From NCBI GenBank assembly GCA_002162875.1, contig MABA01000021.1, positions 186,001 to 250,000 of the forward strand: a DNA stretch of 64,000 nt, read 5' to 3'. The first letter of the stretch is position 1, and each line of letters starts with the position of its first letter. The position numbers were made by a program, and so were the translations under genes. The notes below the pieces were generated by a model. It was not told the DNA's origin. It worked only from the letters and a program-made list of their open reading frames with translations, and searched no databases. Shown here piece by piece: positions 9,586-19,200 of this stretch. The DNA comes from Rhodobacterales bacterium 52_120_T64 (GTDB lineage Bacteria > Pseudomonadota > Alphaproteobacteria > Rhodobacterales > Rhodobacteraceae).

Positions 9586-10788
9586 ATGCCTAAGCACGGT
9601 ACGAACCGAAAAGCAGGTGCTGCAACACGCGCAATTCATCTTGGATACGACCCGGCCGAATTTCGCGGCGCATTAACGATGCCTATGTTCCTAACCTCCA
9701 CTTATGCGTTTGAAACGGCGCAGCACGGGGCGAATATATTTGCCGGTGAAGCGCAGGGATACGTCTATGGTCGCACAAAAAATCCCACACAGGAGTTGCT
9801 TGAAGTCCGCATGGCAAGCCTTGAAAGCGCCGAGGCAGGCTTAGCGATGGCTTCGGGTATCGCGGCCATCACAACGACGGTTTTTACGCATGGTAAATCG
9901 GGCGACACAATACTGGTCGATCAGGTTCTCTACGGTTGTACCTTCGCCTTTTTTGCCCGCGAGATCACCGAGTTTGGTATCACGACCGTGTTTGTCGACA
10001 TGACCGATCTGAAGGCCGTCGAAGATGCCATGAAGGCCTCACCTCGCATGGTGTTTTTCGAGACGCCCGCGAATCCAACCATGCGCATGGTTGATATTGA
10101 AGCGGTTTCAAACATCGCACGTAAGGCAGGGGCGATTGTTGTTGTCGACAACACATTCGCTACGCCCATAATACAACGTCCCCTTGAAATGGGTGCCGAT
10201 TTAGTTGTGCATTCTGCGACCAAATTTTTAGGTGGTCACGGCGATTTACTGGGCGGGATCGTTTGCGGATCGAGCGAACTTGTAAACCCGATCCGAGGTC
10301 GTGGAATACGCGTCTTAACCGGCGCTACAATATCGCCGTTCAATGCCTTTCAAATTCTGCGCGGGCTCAAGACGCTGAAACTCCGCGTCAATGCTCACAG
10401 CCAATCGGCCCGACTGGTGGCTGAAAACTTGGCCCAATCGGAAAAAACGACTTCGGTAATTTATCCAACACTGCCGGACTACCCACAACAGGAGTTGGCA
10501 GCCAAGCAGATGGGTGATCAGGGAGGCGCGATTATTGCAGTTCGCTTTGATGGCGGGGTAGAAGCAGGGCACCGATTTATTAATGCGCTCGACATGATCA
10601 AATGCGCGGTCAGCCTTGGTGATGCCGAAACGCTGGTGCAGCATCCGGCGTCAATGACACATTCGATTTACACTCCAGAAGAGCGTGCTATGTTTGGCAT
10701 CGACGACGACCTATTGCGGATCGCAGTCGGGCTGGAAGAAGTCGAAGATCTGAACACTGACATCGACAACGCCCTTTCCCAAATTTGA
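9586..10788 (+). CDS. megL: Methionine gamma-lyase (Cys/Met-metabolism PLP enzyme)
   Basis: A 400-residue fold-type I PLP enzyme. The PLP lysine is in the HSATKFLGGHGD segment (near residue 210). Methionine gamma-lyases are told apart from cystathionine enzymes by YGCTFAFF with its active-site cysteine (near residue 116), which is present. SLGDAETLVQHPASMTHS near the C-terminus also fits. The reaction cleaves methionine to methanethiol, 2-oxobutyrate and ammonia in the cytoplasm. It is co-transcribed with the GntR regulator. A homocysteine/O-acetylhomoserine lyase is the main alternative. The gene ends 20 bases from the convergent LysR gene. Confidence 0.85.
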   Translation: MPKHGTNRKAGAATRAIHLGYDPAEFRGALTMPMFLTSTYAFETAQHGANIFAGEAQGYVYGRTKNPTQELLEVRMASLESAEAGLAMASGIAAITTTVFTHGKSGDTILVDQVLYGCTFAFFAREITEFGITTVFVDMTDLKAVEDAMKASPRMVFFETPANPTMRMVDIEAVSNIARKAGAIVVVDNTFATPIIQRPLEMGADLVVHSATKFLGGHGDLLGGIVCGSSELVNPIRGRGIRVLTGATISPFNAFQILRGLKTLKLRVNAHSQSARLVAENLAQSEKTTSVIYPTLPDYPQQELAAKQMGDQGGAIIAVRFDGGVEAGHRFINALDMIKCAVSLGDAETLVQHPASMTHSIYTPEERAMFGIDDDLLRIAVGLEEVEDLNTDIDNALSQI

Positions 10789-10808
10789 GTGGGATCGCAG
10801 CGGTACGG

Positions 10809-11726
10809 CTAGCTATCTGGCGGGGCATACAGACCACCGGGTTGTGATAAACATGCCTGTTGTATTTCCTCCGCAAAAAGCCGCATTCGACGGTTGAGAC
10901 GCCGTTCTTCGGCGTGCATCAAATATATCCCCCAGTCCGACATCGTCACTGAGGACATAATTTCTACCAGCTTGCCTGAGGCGAGCGCATCCGAAATGAT
11001 GAAATCTGGCAAACGTCCAATTCCAAGCCCTTTGATTATGGCCTCAAGTAGGAATACGCCACTGTTTGAATTCAGGAATGGCTGAAATTCGAACGGCTGC
11101 GGTTTGCCTTTGTCCGATACGAAATCCCAAACTGCGCGGCGAGCGGTTCCGAAATGCATCAGCGGATGCTGGCGCAGATCATCAAAGGAACGGGGATCGG
11201 AATGGGTTTGTATATATTCCGGGCTGGCAATCAATCGGTGCCGAACTGTACCTATCCGACCGGTAGAGATACCGCCCTTGGGATCAGGCTTAATACGTAT
11301 GGCGAAGTCATAATTTTCACGTGCGAGATCTACCGTACGATCATCAAAATCGACTGCCAATTGAATTTCCGGATGGCGCTGTTTGAATGCAATCAGCGCA
11401 TCGTTAAGAAAGGCGATCCCGAAATCTCGCGGCACGGATACAGACAGCGGCCCCGTGAGGTCGGCTGAAGTATTAACGAAATCATCTTCAATTTCGTCGA
11501 CATCCCCAACCACCCGCATCGCGCGTTGATAAAGCTCGCGTCCGGTTTCGGTGACTTCCCAAACGCCCGGCACACGATCAATCAAACGCGTGCCATAACG
11601 TTCTTCTAACAAGCCGAGGCGCCGGCTTACTGCTGATTTCGCGATCCGTAGTTTGCCAGCGGCTTTGGAAATGCTCCCGCTTTCAACGACTTTAACAAAC
11701 AGCCGCAGATCTTCGACTTGGCCCAT
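10809..11726 (-). CDS. LysR-family transcriptional regulator
   Basis: About 305 residues from the ATG at 11726, preceded by GGGAG at seven bases. The longer frame to 11777 lacks a ribosome site. The winged helix-turn-helix covers residues 4-60 (GSISKAAGKLRIAKSAVSRR) and the periplasmic-binding-like effector domain about residues 90-290. It belongs to the LysR group that ends in a conserved MHAEERRLNRRMR-type helix. It is convergent with methionine gamma-lyase and divergent from the first glutathionyl-hydroquinone reductase at 12181, which is its most likely target (inference). Confidence 0.88.
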   Translation of the reverse strand: MGQVEDLRLFVKVVESGSISKAAGKLRIAKSAVSRRLGLLEERYGTRLIDRVPGVWEVTETGRELYQRAMRVVGDVDEIEDDFVNTSADLTGPLSVSVPRDFGIAFLNDALIAFKQRHPEIQLAVDFDDRTVDLARENYDFAIRIKPDPKGGISTGRIGTVRHRLIASPEYIQTHSDPRSFDDLRQHPLMHFGTARRAVWDFVSDKGKPQPFEFQPFLNSNSGVFLLEAIIKGLGIGRLPDFIISDALASGKLVEIMSSVTMSDWGIYLMHAEERRLNRRMRLFAEEIQQACLSQPGGLYAPPDS

Positions 11727-12180
11727 TGCGTTCTCCCATTCAGAACAGTTACTTCTAATTATTGCAACTTGTTCCACTTTGTAGAACCGTATAATTGTGG
11801 AGTCCAGTTAAGTATCCTTGATAGCGCCGTTGCAATCATGCTCTATATCCTTCTCAAAATCACCATCACGCTGGTGCTCTGATCTATCGCTACAACGAAA
11901 GAAATACTTCGTGCTTCAACCTCAAACCTTCGCAGTCCTGATTGCTAGAACATTTGTAGATTTTGCCCTCGCTGTGCCAAGACTGGGCGAACGTTTTGAG
12001 AACCGCAAACTTCATGAAAAATACCGTATTCACAACAGTTTCCGGTTCCTGCTAGCAGATGCCGCTGGCGAGCGGGTGTTGGATTGCCGTGAGACAGCTT
12101 AAAATACATCACTTCGAATTTAAATAATTACACGAGCGCGCTGGGAATATCCGCTATGCTGCTCCTTGAAAGGAAAGAAC
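11727..12180. other. 454-base intergenic region upstream of the hydroquinone reductase gene
   Basis: This holds the promoters of the divergent LysR gene and the GS-HQR gene. A 94-codon plus-strand frame (11818-12102) was examined. Its second half reads like protein (FAVLIARTFVDFALAVPRLGE), but no family is recognised and no ribosome site is seen. It could be a small gene or a remnant. Confidence 0.4.
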
Positions 12181-13161
12181 TTGGGATTATTGCAAGAAGG
12201 ACGCTGGGTCGACCAATGGTACAACACCAGTGAAACGGACGGACGGTTTGTTCGCAGGGCCCCACAATTTCGCAACTGGATTACGGCGGACGGTTCCGCT
12301 GGACCAACCGGAGAGGCTGGCTTCAAGGCCGAATCTGGTAGATATCACCTATATGTTTCGCTTGCTTGTCCGTGGGCCCATCGTACACTGATTTTTCGTG
12401 CCTTGAAGGCGCTGGAAGAGACGATTTCGATCTCGATTGTACATTGGTACATGGCTGATCAGGGTTGGACCTTCCAGGCTGGCGATGGCACAGTGCCGGA
12501 TACGGTGAACGGGTCTGAATTCATGTATCAGGTCTACACCGCAGCGCAGCCTGACTATTCAGGCCGTGTGACGGTGCCTGTGTTATGGGACAAGAAGACC
12601 AAAACCATCGTTTCCAATGAGTCACCCGAAATCATCCGTATGCTCAACTCGGCATTTGATGAAATCGGAGCCGCGTCAGGGGATTATTACCCCGAACCGT
12701 TGCGTACCAAGATCGACGCATTGAATAGCCGCATCTACGATACGGTGAATAACGGCGTCTACAAGGCTGGCTTTGCAACCACGCAAGAAGCTTATGAAGA
12801 GGCGGTCGTCCCGTTATTTGAAACCCTCGATTGGTTGGAAGAACGCTTGGCAAAACAACGCTATCTGACCGGCAACACCATCACAGAGGCCGACTGGCGA
12901 TTGTTCACAACGCTGGTGCGTTTTGATCCTGTCTATGTAGGTCACTTCAAATGTAATATCAGACGGATCGCAGATCACCCGAACCTCAGTGGTTACGTTC
13001 GAGACCTCTACCAGCAGCCCGGCGTTGCAGCGACGGTGGACATGGAACACATTAAAAACCATTATTATACCAGCCACGAAAGCATTAATCCCTCTCGTGT
13101 GGTCCCGGTAGGTCCGGAAATTGACTATGCCGCGCCGCACGACCGTACTCGGCTGGAATAA
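12181..13161 (+). CDS. Glutathionyl-hydroquinone reductase (Xi-class GST), copy 1
   Basis: About 326 residues from the TTG at 12181. This start gives the family-typical MGLLQEGRWVDQWYNT N-terminus and has AAGGA seven bases upstream. The catalytic cysteine is C63 in ACPWAHR. The GST C-terminal helical domain carries the YDTVNNGVYKAGFATTQEAY segment seen in YqjG/PcpF/EcmB enzymes. These reduce glutathionyl-(hydro)quinones to hydroquinones with glutathione in the cytoplasm. The next gene starts 13 bases downstream, so it forms an operon with the CDGSH/glutamate-synthase protein and the second GS-HQR. Copy 2 (15145-16227) is clearly paralogous but diverged. Confidence 0.9.
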   Translation: MGLLQEGRWVDQWYNTSETDGRFVRRAPQFRNWITADGSAGPTGEAGFKAESGRYHLYVSLACPWAHRTLIFRALKALEETISISIVHWYMADQGWTFQAGDGTVPDTVNGSEFMYQVYTAAQPDYSGRVTVPVLWDKKTKTIVSNESPEIIRMLNSAFDEIGAASGDYYPEPLRTKIDALNSRIYDTVNNGVYKAGFATTQEAYEEAVVPLFETLDWLEERLAKQRYLTGNTITEADWRLFTTLVRFDPVYVGHFKCNIRRIADHPNLSGYVRDLYQQPGVAATVDMEHIKNHYYTSHESINPSRVVPVGPEIDYAAPHDRTRLE

Positions 13162-13173
13162 GGAACCCCAAAG

Positions 13174-14715
13174 ATGAAGAATAGTGCCGTCCCAGTTATC
13201 GCCGCAAAGAAACCAAAGAAAGTCGATCTTGAGGCAGGCAAAAATTACTTTTGGTGCCGCTGCGGTCGATCAAGTAGTCAACCATTTTGCGACGGCTCGC
13301 ATGCAGGGACGGGCATTACGCCATTGAAGTTCACTGCCGAAAAAAGCACCAGCGCCACGCTGTGCCAATGCAAGTCCAGCGGTAACGCACCGTATTGTGA
13401 TGGCACACATGCAACTCTCGGGCATCTCAGTCCGGGCGACCCTGCCCCTCAAGCAAAATCAAAAGTTCCTACCGCTGTACCAACACCGGAGGAGCCCACC
13501 GTTGCGCGCATCCATGAATTGGCACGGGATGGGCTTTCCAAACTTGGGCATCACGGCGAGATGGGCGCGATGGGTGTGCCGCGTAAAGACCTGCCGCACT
13601 GGGATGACATCCAGATATTGCCAGCGCAAATGGCCCGCAAACCACTGTTGGATGACGTACCCGTCACCACATCAGTGACTATTGGCCCTCGTGCCGCCAA
13701 GCCCTTGCAATTGGACATTCCCTTGTTTGTATCTGACATGAGCTTTGGTGCTTTGTCCGAAGAAGCCAAAGTGGCGCTTGCGCGCGGGGCGGAGATGGCG
13801 GGAACCGGCATCTGCTCTGGCGAGGGCGGAATGCTGGCCGAAGAGCAAGCTGAAAACTCGCGCTATTTCTATGAGCTGGCCTCAGCAAAATTCGGCTGGA
13901 AACCGGAGTTGGTCGAACGTGTCCAAGCGTTCCATTTCAAAGGCGGCCAAGGTGCCAAAACCGGAACAGGCGGTCATTTACCGGGCGAAAAGGTTCAGGG
14001 CAAGATCGCCGAAGTTCGGGGCTTGGAACTAGGACAGACCGCGATCTCGCCAGCGACGTTCGTTGACTTACACTCGCCTGCGGACTTTCGAAAAGTTGCT
14101 GACGAGGTGCGCGAACGCACTGGTGGTATCCCGATTGGGTTCAAACTATCCGCAAATCATATCGAAGATGATATCGACTTCGCATTGGAAGCAAGTGCTG
14201 ATTACATTATTCTTGACGGTCGAGGTGGCGGAACGGGCGCTGCGCCACTAATTTTCCGCGACCATATCTCGGTTCCAACTATCCCTGCTTTAGCGCGCGC
14301 CCGCGCGCATCTGGACGCAAAGACCGGCCGCGAGGTCACACTGGTGATAACTGGTGGCCTACGCGTTGCGGAAGATTTTGCCAAAGCGATGGCGTTGGGC
14401 GCCGATGCAGTCGCGGTATCAAACTCTGCCATGCAAGCGGTAGGCTGCATAGCGGCGCGTATTTGTAATTCTAACAATTGTCCTGTCGGCATTGCGACAC
14501 AAAAACCAGAGCTTCGCAAACGGCTGGACGTGCAAGTTAGCGCCGAAAGGCTGGCCCGCTATTTCGGAGCGTCGGTTGAATTGATGCAAGTCCTCGCGCG
14601 CGCCTGTGGCCACACCAGCTTATCAGATTTCACGTACGAAGACATCACCACGTGGAAGCGCGAAATGGCCGACCTTAGCGGCGTGCGTTTCGCTGGGTTA
14701 AACGAAAGGCGCTAA
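13174..14715 (+). CDS. CDGSH iron-sulfur / glutamate synthase FMN-domain fusion protein
   Basis: A 513-residue protein. Two CDGSH-type [2Fe-2S] motifs come first: C28, C30, C39, H43 (WCRCGRSSSQPFCDGSH) and C64, C66, C75, H79 (LCQCKSSGNAPYCDGTH). From about residue 110 follows the FMN-binding domain of glutamate synthase (GltB2-like), with GGQGAKTGTGGHLPGEK, ILDGRGGGTGAAPL and the cysteine cluster CIAARICNSNNCPVG. There is no glutaminase domain, so it is not a complete glutamate synthase; the electron acceptor and substrate are unknown. The position between two hydroquinone reductases suggests a redox or detoxification role. The ATG at 13174 has AAGGAACCCC upstream. Confidence 0.88.
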   Translation: MKNSAVPVIAAKKPKKVDLEAGKNYFWCRCGRSSSQPFCDGSHAGTGITPLKFTAEKSTSATLCQCKSSGNAPYCDGTHATLGHLSPGDPAPQAKSKVPTAVPTPEEPTVARIHELARDGLSKLGHHGEMGAMGVPRKDLPHWDDIQILPAQMARKPLLDDVPVTTSVTIGPRAAKPLQLDIPLFVSDMSFGALSEEAKVALARGAEMAGTGICSGEGGMLAEEQAENSRYFYELASAKFGWKPELVERVQAFHFKGGQGAKTGTGGHLPGEKVQGKIAEVRGLELGQTAISPATFVDLHSPADFRKVADEVRERTGGIPIGFKLSANHIEDDIDFALEASADYIILDGRGGGTGAAPLIFRDHISVPTIPALARARAHLDAKTGREVTLVITGGLRVAEDFAKAMALGADAVAVSNSAMQAVGCIAARICNSNNCPVGIATQKPELRKRLDVQVSAERLARYFGASVELMQVLARACGHTSLSDFTYEDITTWKREMADLSGVRFAGLNERR

Positions 14716-14718
14716 CTG

Positions 14719-15145
14719 ATGCGCGATCAACAACACAATGTTCACGACGATACCATAGATATACGCACTCAAGATATGCCCACTGAAATGCGCATCCTTT
14801 TGAAAGAATATCCACGCCGTGATTGGGCGATACATCCCAGTTTCCACGAACGGACCAAACACTGGCTGAGCGCGCACCAGATGTTTCGCCACCGATCCAC
14901 GTTTCAATTCAGGTTTGGAAATTCTGGAAAAGGATCACGAGGCGCACGGCATTGTATTGGGAAACTTTACCGAAACGGCCAATGGGACCATCAAGCTGAT
15001 CCGGTTAGGCGAAATTCAGGTGCGTGACGACACGGGTAAGCTGCACGGCATAGCCGAGACGATCGAAGCGTTTTTACAATGGCATCTAAGCGAGAAAGAA
15101 GATCTGGCGGTGCCGATTATCCTTCATCACCGTTTACGCGGATAA
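14719..15145 (+). pseudogene. Hemerythrin-domain protein, internally deleted and frameshifted
   Basis: The first half (ATG 14719) reads like the start of alphaproteobacterial hemerythrin-like proteins, with PTEMRILLKEYPRRDWAIHP and HERTKHWLSAHQMFR. Near 14905 the frame changes. The second half (GLEILEKDHEAHGIVLGNF to SEKEDLAVPIILHH, ending at the TAA 15143-15145) matches the C-terminal half. The central part that normally carries the H-x-x-x-E/D and HH iron ligands (about 50-60 codons) is absent. The gene begins three bases after the CDGSH protein and its TAA overlaps the next ATG (TAATG), so it once belonged to this operon. The pseudogene call is an inference from the sequence; an assembly error is the alternative. 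Confidence 0.7.
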
Positions 15146-16227
15146 TGGACTTAGAAATGAAAAAACCGACCATCAACACATCTATCGAAGAGAACCAGAC
15201 TAGCGCTGCCAGTCGTCGGGCAAAAGGTGAATTTGTGCGCGGGCTCAGCGGCTTCCGCAATATCTTGGGCGACAAAGAATTTTCTGCGGAGTCCGGGCGT
15301 TATCATCTGTATGTTGCGCTGAACTGCCCTTGGTGCCATCGGGTGACACTGGCGCGAAATTTACTTGGCCTGCAAAACAGCATTACGCTGGATGTGGTTT
15401 ACCCCAGCAGGACAGGTGATGACGACCCTGTCGCTCCTAATCTGTGGGAATTCAATCCCGCGCGCATCGCAACGCTGACGAACGCTGTGTTGCCGGAATG
15501 TACGCCTGAGACCGGGACGGGCAAAGGTTATCGATTGGTTAAACAAATCTATGCGGCTGAAGGGTCCGATGAGGGCTCGGTTCCCGTGCTTTATGACAAG
15601 AAAACAAAACGGATCGTCAACAACGAAAGCGCCGAGATCATTCGCATGCTGAACGATCAGTCGCTTGCCTTGGGCAGCACCCTTCCCGATGCAGATCGCC
15701 CAAATCTGTACCCGAGTGACAGCGACCTGCGTGATGAAATCAATGCGTTGAACAACGAGATTTACACCAGCATCAACAACGGTGCTTACAAGGCGGGCTT
15801 CTCATCTGATCAGACAGTCTATGCCGCGGCGTTCGAAGCATATTTCACCACGCTGTCCACACTTGAAACGCGGCTTGCGACGGATAGGCGGCCATTCTTG
15901 ACAGGTGACATCTTCACAGAAGCCGATCTGCGTCTGTTCCCGACACTCTTCCGCCATGACCCTGTCTACTTTTTGCGAATGAAGTTGAACGGCGCCAGAA
16001 TTCTGGATTATCCACACCTGTGGCACTGGTTATGCCGCGTTTATGCGCTGCCCGGCGTTCCGGAAAGCAACTCGCTCGATCATTGTCGGCAAGGGTACTT
16101 CGGGCGGTCATGGAACAATGTTGTCCCACTCGGTCCCTTCAGACCAATGACCTACCCAAAGGCTTACGAATACCCAAATTTGACCACTTTAGCCCCTCGG
16201 GGCCGCATCGATAGTACCCTCTCCTGA
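15145..16227 (+). CDS. Glutathionyl-hydroquinone reductase (Xi-class GST), copy 2
   Basis: About 360 residues from the ATG at 15145, which overlaps the preceding TAA. An upstream in-frame start at 15079 lies inside the hemerythrin remnant. The catalytic motif is N60-C61-P-W-C64-H, so this copy carries a second cysteine where copy 1 has alanine (CPWAH). The SESGRYHLYVAL-type lead-in and NNEIYTSINNGAYKAGFSSD match GS-HQR enzymes. It should reduce glutathionyl-hydroquinones. It is the last gene of the operon and its 3' end overlaps the convergent RND permease gene by 39 bases. Confidence 0.88.
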   Translation: MDLEMKKPTINTSIEENQTSAASRRAKGEFVRGLSGFRNILGDKEFSAESGRYHLYVALNCPWCHRVTLARNLLGLQNSITLDVVYPSRTGDDDPVAPNLWEFNPARIATLTNAVLPECTPETGTGKGYRLVKQIYAAEGSDEGSVPVLYDKKTKRIVNNESAEIIRMLNDQSLALGSTLPDADRPNLYPSDSDLRDEINALNNEIYTSINNGAYKAGFSSDQTVYAAAFEAYFTTLSTLETRLATDRRPFLTGDIFTEADLRLFPTLFRHDPVYFLRMKLNGARILDYPHLWHWLCRVYALPGVPESNSLDHCRQGYFGRSWNNVVPLGPFRPMTYPKAYEYPNLTTLAPRGRIDSTLS

Positions 16228-19200
16228 AGCTGAAGAATTCGGCCTTTTAAAGGTCGGAACTTTACCGCGGACAAAACGGCTTAAACGATCCCGGTTGGAT
16301 TTGACCGTGCCGCCAATCACCGTCGGTGCGGTTATCATGACCGGAACCATCACCAGCGTTAATAGCGTAGAGAAAAGTAACCCGGCCACCAGCGCCGCCG
16401 ACAGATGAATAAACATCGTGCCTGCAAGTCCGCCGCTCACGATTTCCCGACGCACAAAGTCGAACTCGATATTTAACGCCATCGGAATAACCCCGAGCGC
16501 CGTCACAGTTGCGGTCAGTAATACGGGCCGGATTCGTTGGGCCGCAGTAATCAACATTGCTTTTACTGGCTCAACACCGTCGTCGCGATGGTAGTGATTA
16601 TAAGTATCGATCAAAACGATCCCGTTTTTCACCACAATTCCTGTCAGTGCAACAATACCGAGGCCCGTCATTATCGCCGAAAACGACATTCCGGTAATCA
16701 ACATACCAAGCAGGACGCCGGAAACCGACATGACAACTGTCGAAAGTGTCACGAAAACCTGATAAAAACTGTTATATTCCATTAGCAAAATCAGGAAAAT
16801 CAGGAACATTGCACCAGCAAATGCCTTAACAATGAAACTGTTCGTCTCATCGGTTTGTTCGGCAGCACCACCGTATGTAATAGCTAAATCACCGGGCCAG
16901 TCTTGCGTCGCATCCCATTCCTGAAGGGCAACAATTTTGTCAGTCGTCGCTATTCCAGGTAACAAATTCGCAGCAACAGAAATTGAATACGCCCCGTTTC
17001 GGCGATCAATATTTCCGACCTTTTGGACAACTTCGCGGGAAACAAAATTCGATACAGGTATCAACCCCTGAGCTGTAACAATCCGCAATGAGTCAAGAGC
17101 ATCAAAGCTGCGCTCGTTTTCGGGTAACCGTACAACTATATCCAGCTCGTCCACCGCATCCGCGGGTCGATAACTGCCGATTTTCACACCATCTGTAACC
17201 AACTGTATATAAGGGCCAATATCGCGGATCCCGATACCATAATGAGAGGCCTCTACCCGATCAAAAGTCAACTTCCAGTCGATTCCGGGCGCCGGGCGAC
17301 CATCTTCAACGTCAATGGTATCTCCCAGGTCAAACTCGACATAATTGCGGATTTTCTGCACTGCCGGAATCAGGTCTTTGAATGTAGATGTCTCGATCTG
17401 CAAATTGATCGCCTTACCCGCAGGTGGTCCGCTTTCTTCAGCAGATATTTGCACTTCAAGACCGGCAATGCCAGCAACCCGTTGGCGTATCTCGGCAAAT
17501 ATTTCTTCAGCGGTATATCTGTCTTCCCAAGGCTGCAATTGCAGTTGAAGATTACCAATAGTATCGGGTGGCGAGCCAGAGCCGCCGCCAAATGATAAGA
17601 TAACATCTTGGATTCCAGGCACTTGAATAACCTGACCCTGCACCTCTAGCAAGAAGTCCCTGATCTCAGCCGGTGAGTAGTTACCGCGAGTCACGACAGA
17701 AACGGTTCCATATTCTGGCTCACTTGCAGGGAAGGCTTCCATTCCCGTCGGGTTCTGTATGTAAAACGCAAATATGCCGCCCACGATACCAAAACCAACG
17801 CCCAGCGTAAGCAACGGATGCCGCAACAATTGGGCCATAACGCGAATATACACGCCCGTTAATCCGCGCACTTTATGAATATCGAACTTATCCGGATACA
17901 TCACGATATCCGCAGCTTCTTTCTCTTTCTCAGAGACTTCATTCTTGGCGATAAATGCACCAATAGCGGGCATAAATATCAACGCGGAGACCAACGAAGC
18001 AATCATCACTACGATCACAACGATGGGCAAGTAGGACATGAACTTACCAATAATTCCGGGCCAAAACAGAAGTGGCACAAATGCGCCCAATGTTGTTGCG
18101 GTAGCGGAAACCACTGGTACAAACATTTTCTGGGCAGCCATTATAAACGCCTGCTTCTTGGGCACACCTTCAGACAGTTTGCGTTCGGCGTATTCAACAA
18201 CCACAATCGGATCGTCCACCAGCACACCCACGGCTATAACAAGCCCAAACATCGTCATCATATTGATGGTCATGCCCAGCATCTGGATAACCAAAAACGC
18301 CATCATAAACGAAATCGGAATCGACATACCGATCAAAATTGCCGGACGTACACCGAGCGTCCCGATACACATCACTAAAACCAGCGCCACCGCAGTCAAA
18401 ACCGTCGCCTCTAGCGAACGGTAAAGGTTTTTGGTGTTTATCGCTTGATCCAAAAGGAAACTGTATCCAACTTCTGCGGGCCAATCTTCAACAATCTCCA
18501 TCGTGGCTGCGCGAATTTGATCTGACACTTCAATGATATTGGTACCAAGTTCTTTTGACACAGCAATCGTGATCGCGGGCGCGCCATTCACATAGGAATA
18601 GTCAGTAGCATCTTTAAATGTACGCGTAATCGTTGCAACATCACCAAAGGTGACCACAACACCATCAACCGTTTTTAGCGGCAAATTGAAGACTTCAGTA
18701 GCGTTTGATATAAGGCCAGGCACTTCAACATTGAAACTACCCTGTCCGCTGTCCAATGTGCCCCCTGCAATCATGGTATTGTTGCGGGCCAACGCATCAT
18801 ACAACTGCGCCGAGGTAAGGCCAAATGCCTCTAGATGCAGAAGATCAATCTGCACCTCCAGAACTTCGTCACGGTCACCGGAAATCGCTGCGGTCTGAAC
18901 AAGCGACAACCCTTCCAGCGCTTTTTGCAACTCGTTGGCGTGACGGATTAGTGTGCGTTCAGGTACGTCACCATAAATTGCAACCGACAGAACCGGTTTG
19001 TCCGTGATCGAAATTTCGTTTACTTTTGGTGCCTCCGCATCGGCGGGGAGGTCACTTTCAACACCATCCAAAGCTACGCGAATATCTTCAAGCGCCTCGT
19101 CCTTGTCTGTATTCACATTAAATTCAAGAAATATTGAAACTCGACCAGATGAGGATGTGGAGTTAATATTTTCCAAGCCATCAAGGCCGTCAAGCCGATC

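Noticed and set aside
15079-15144. Longer start for the second hydroquinone reductase
   Set aside because: It lies inside the hemerythrin remnant; the ATG at 15145 overlaps the preceding TAA and fits translational coupling.
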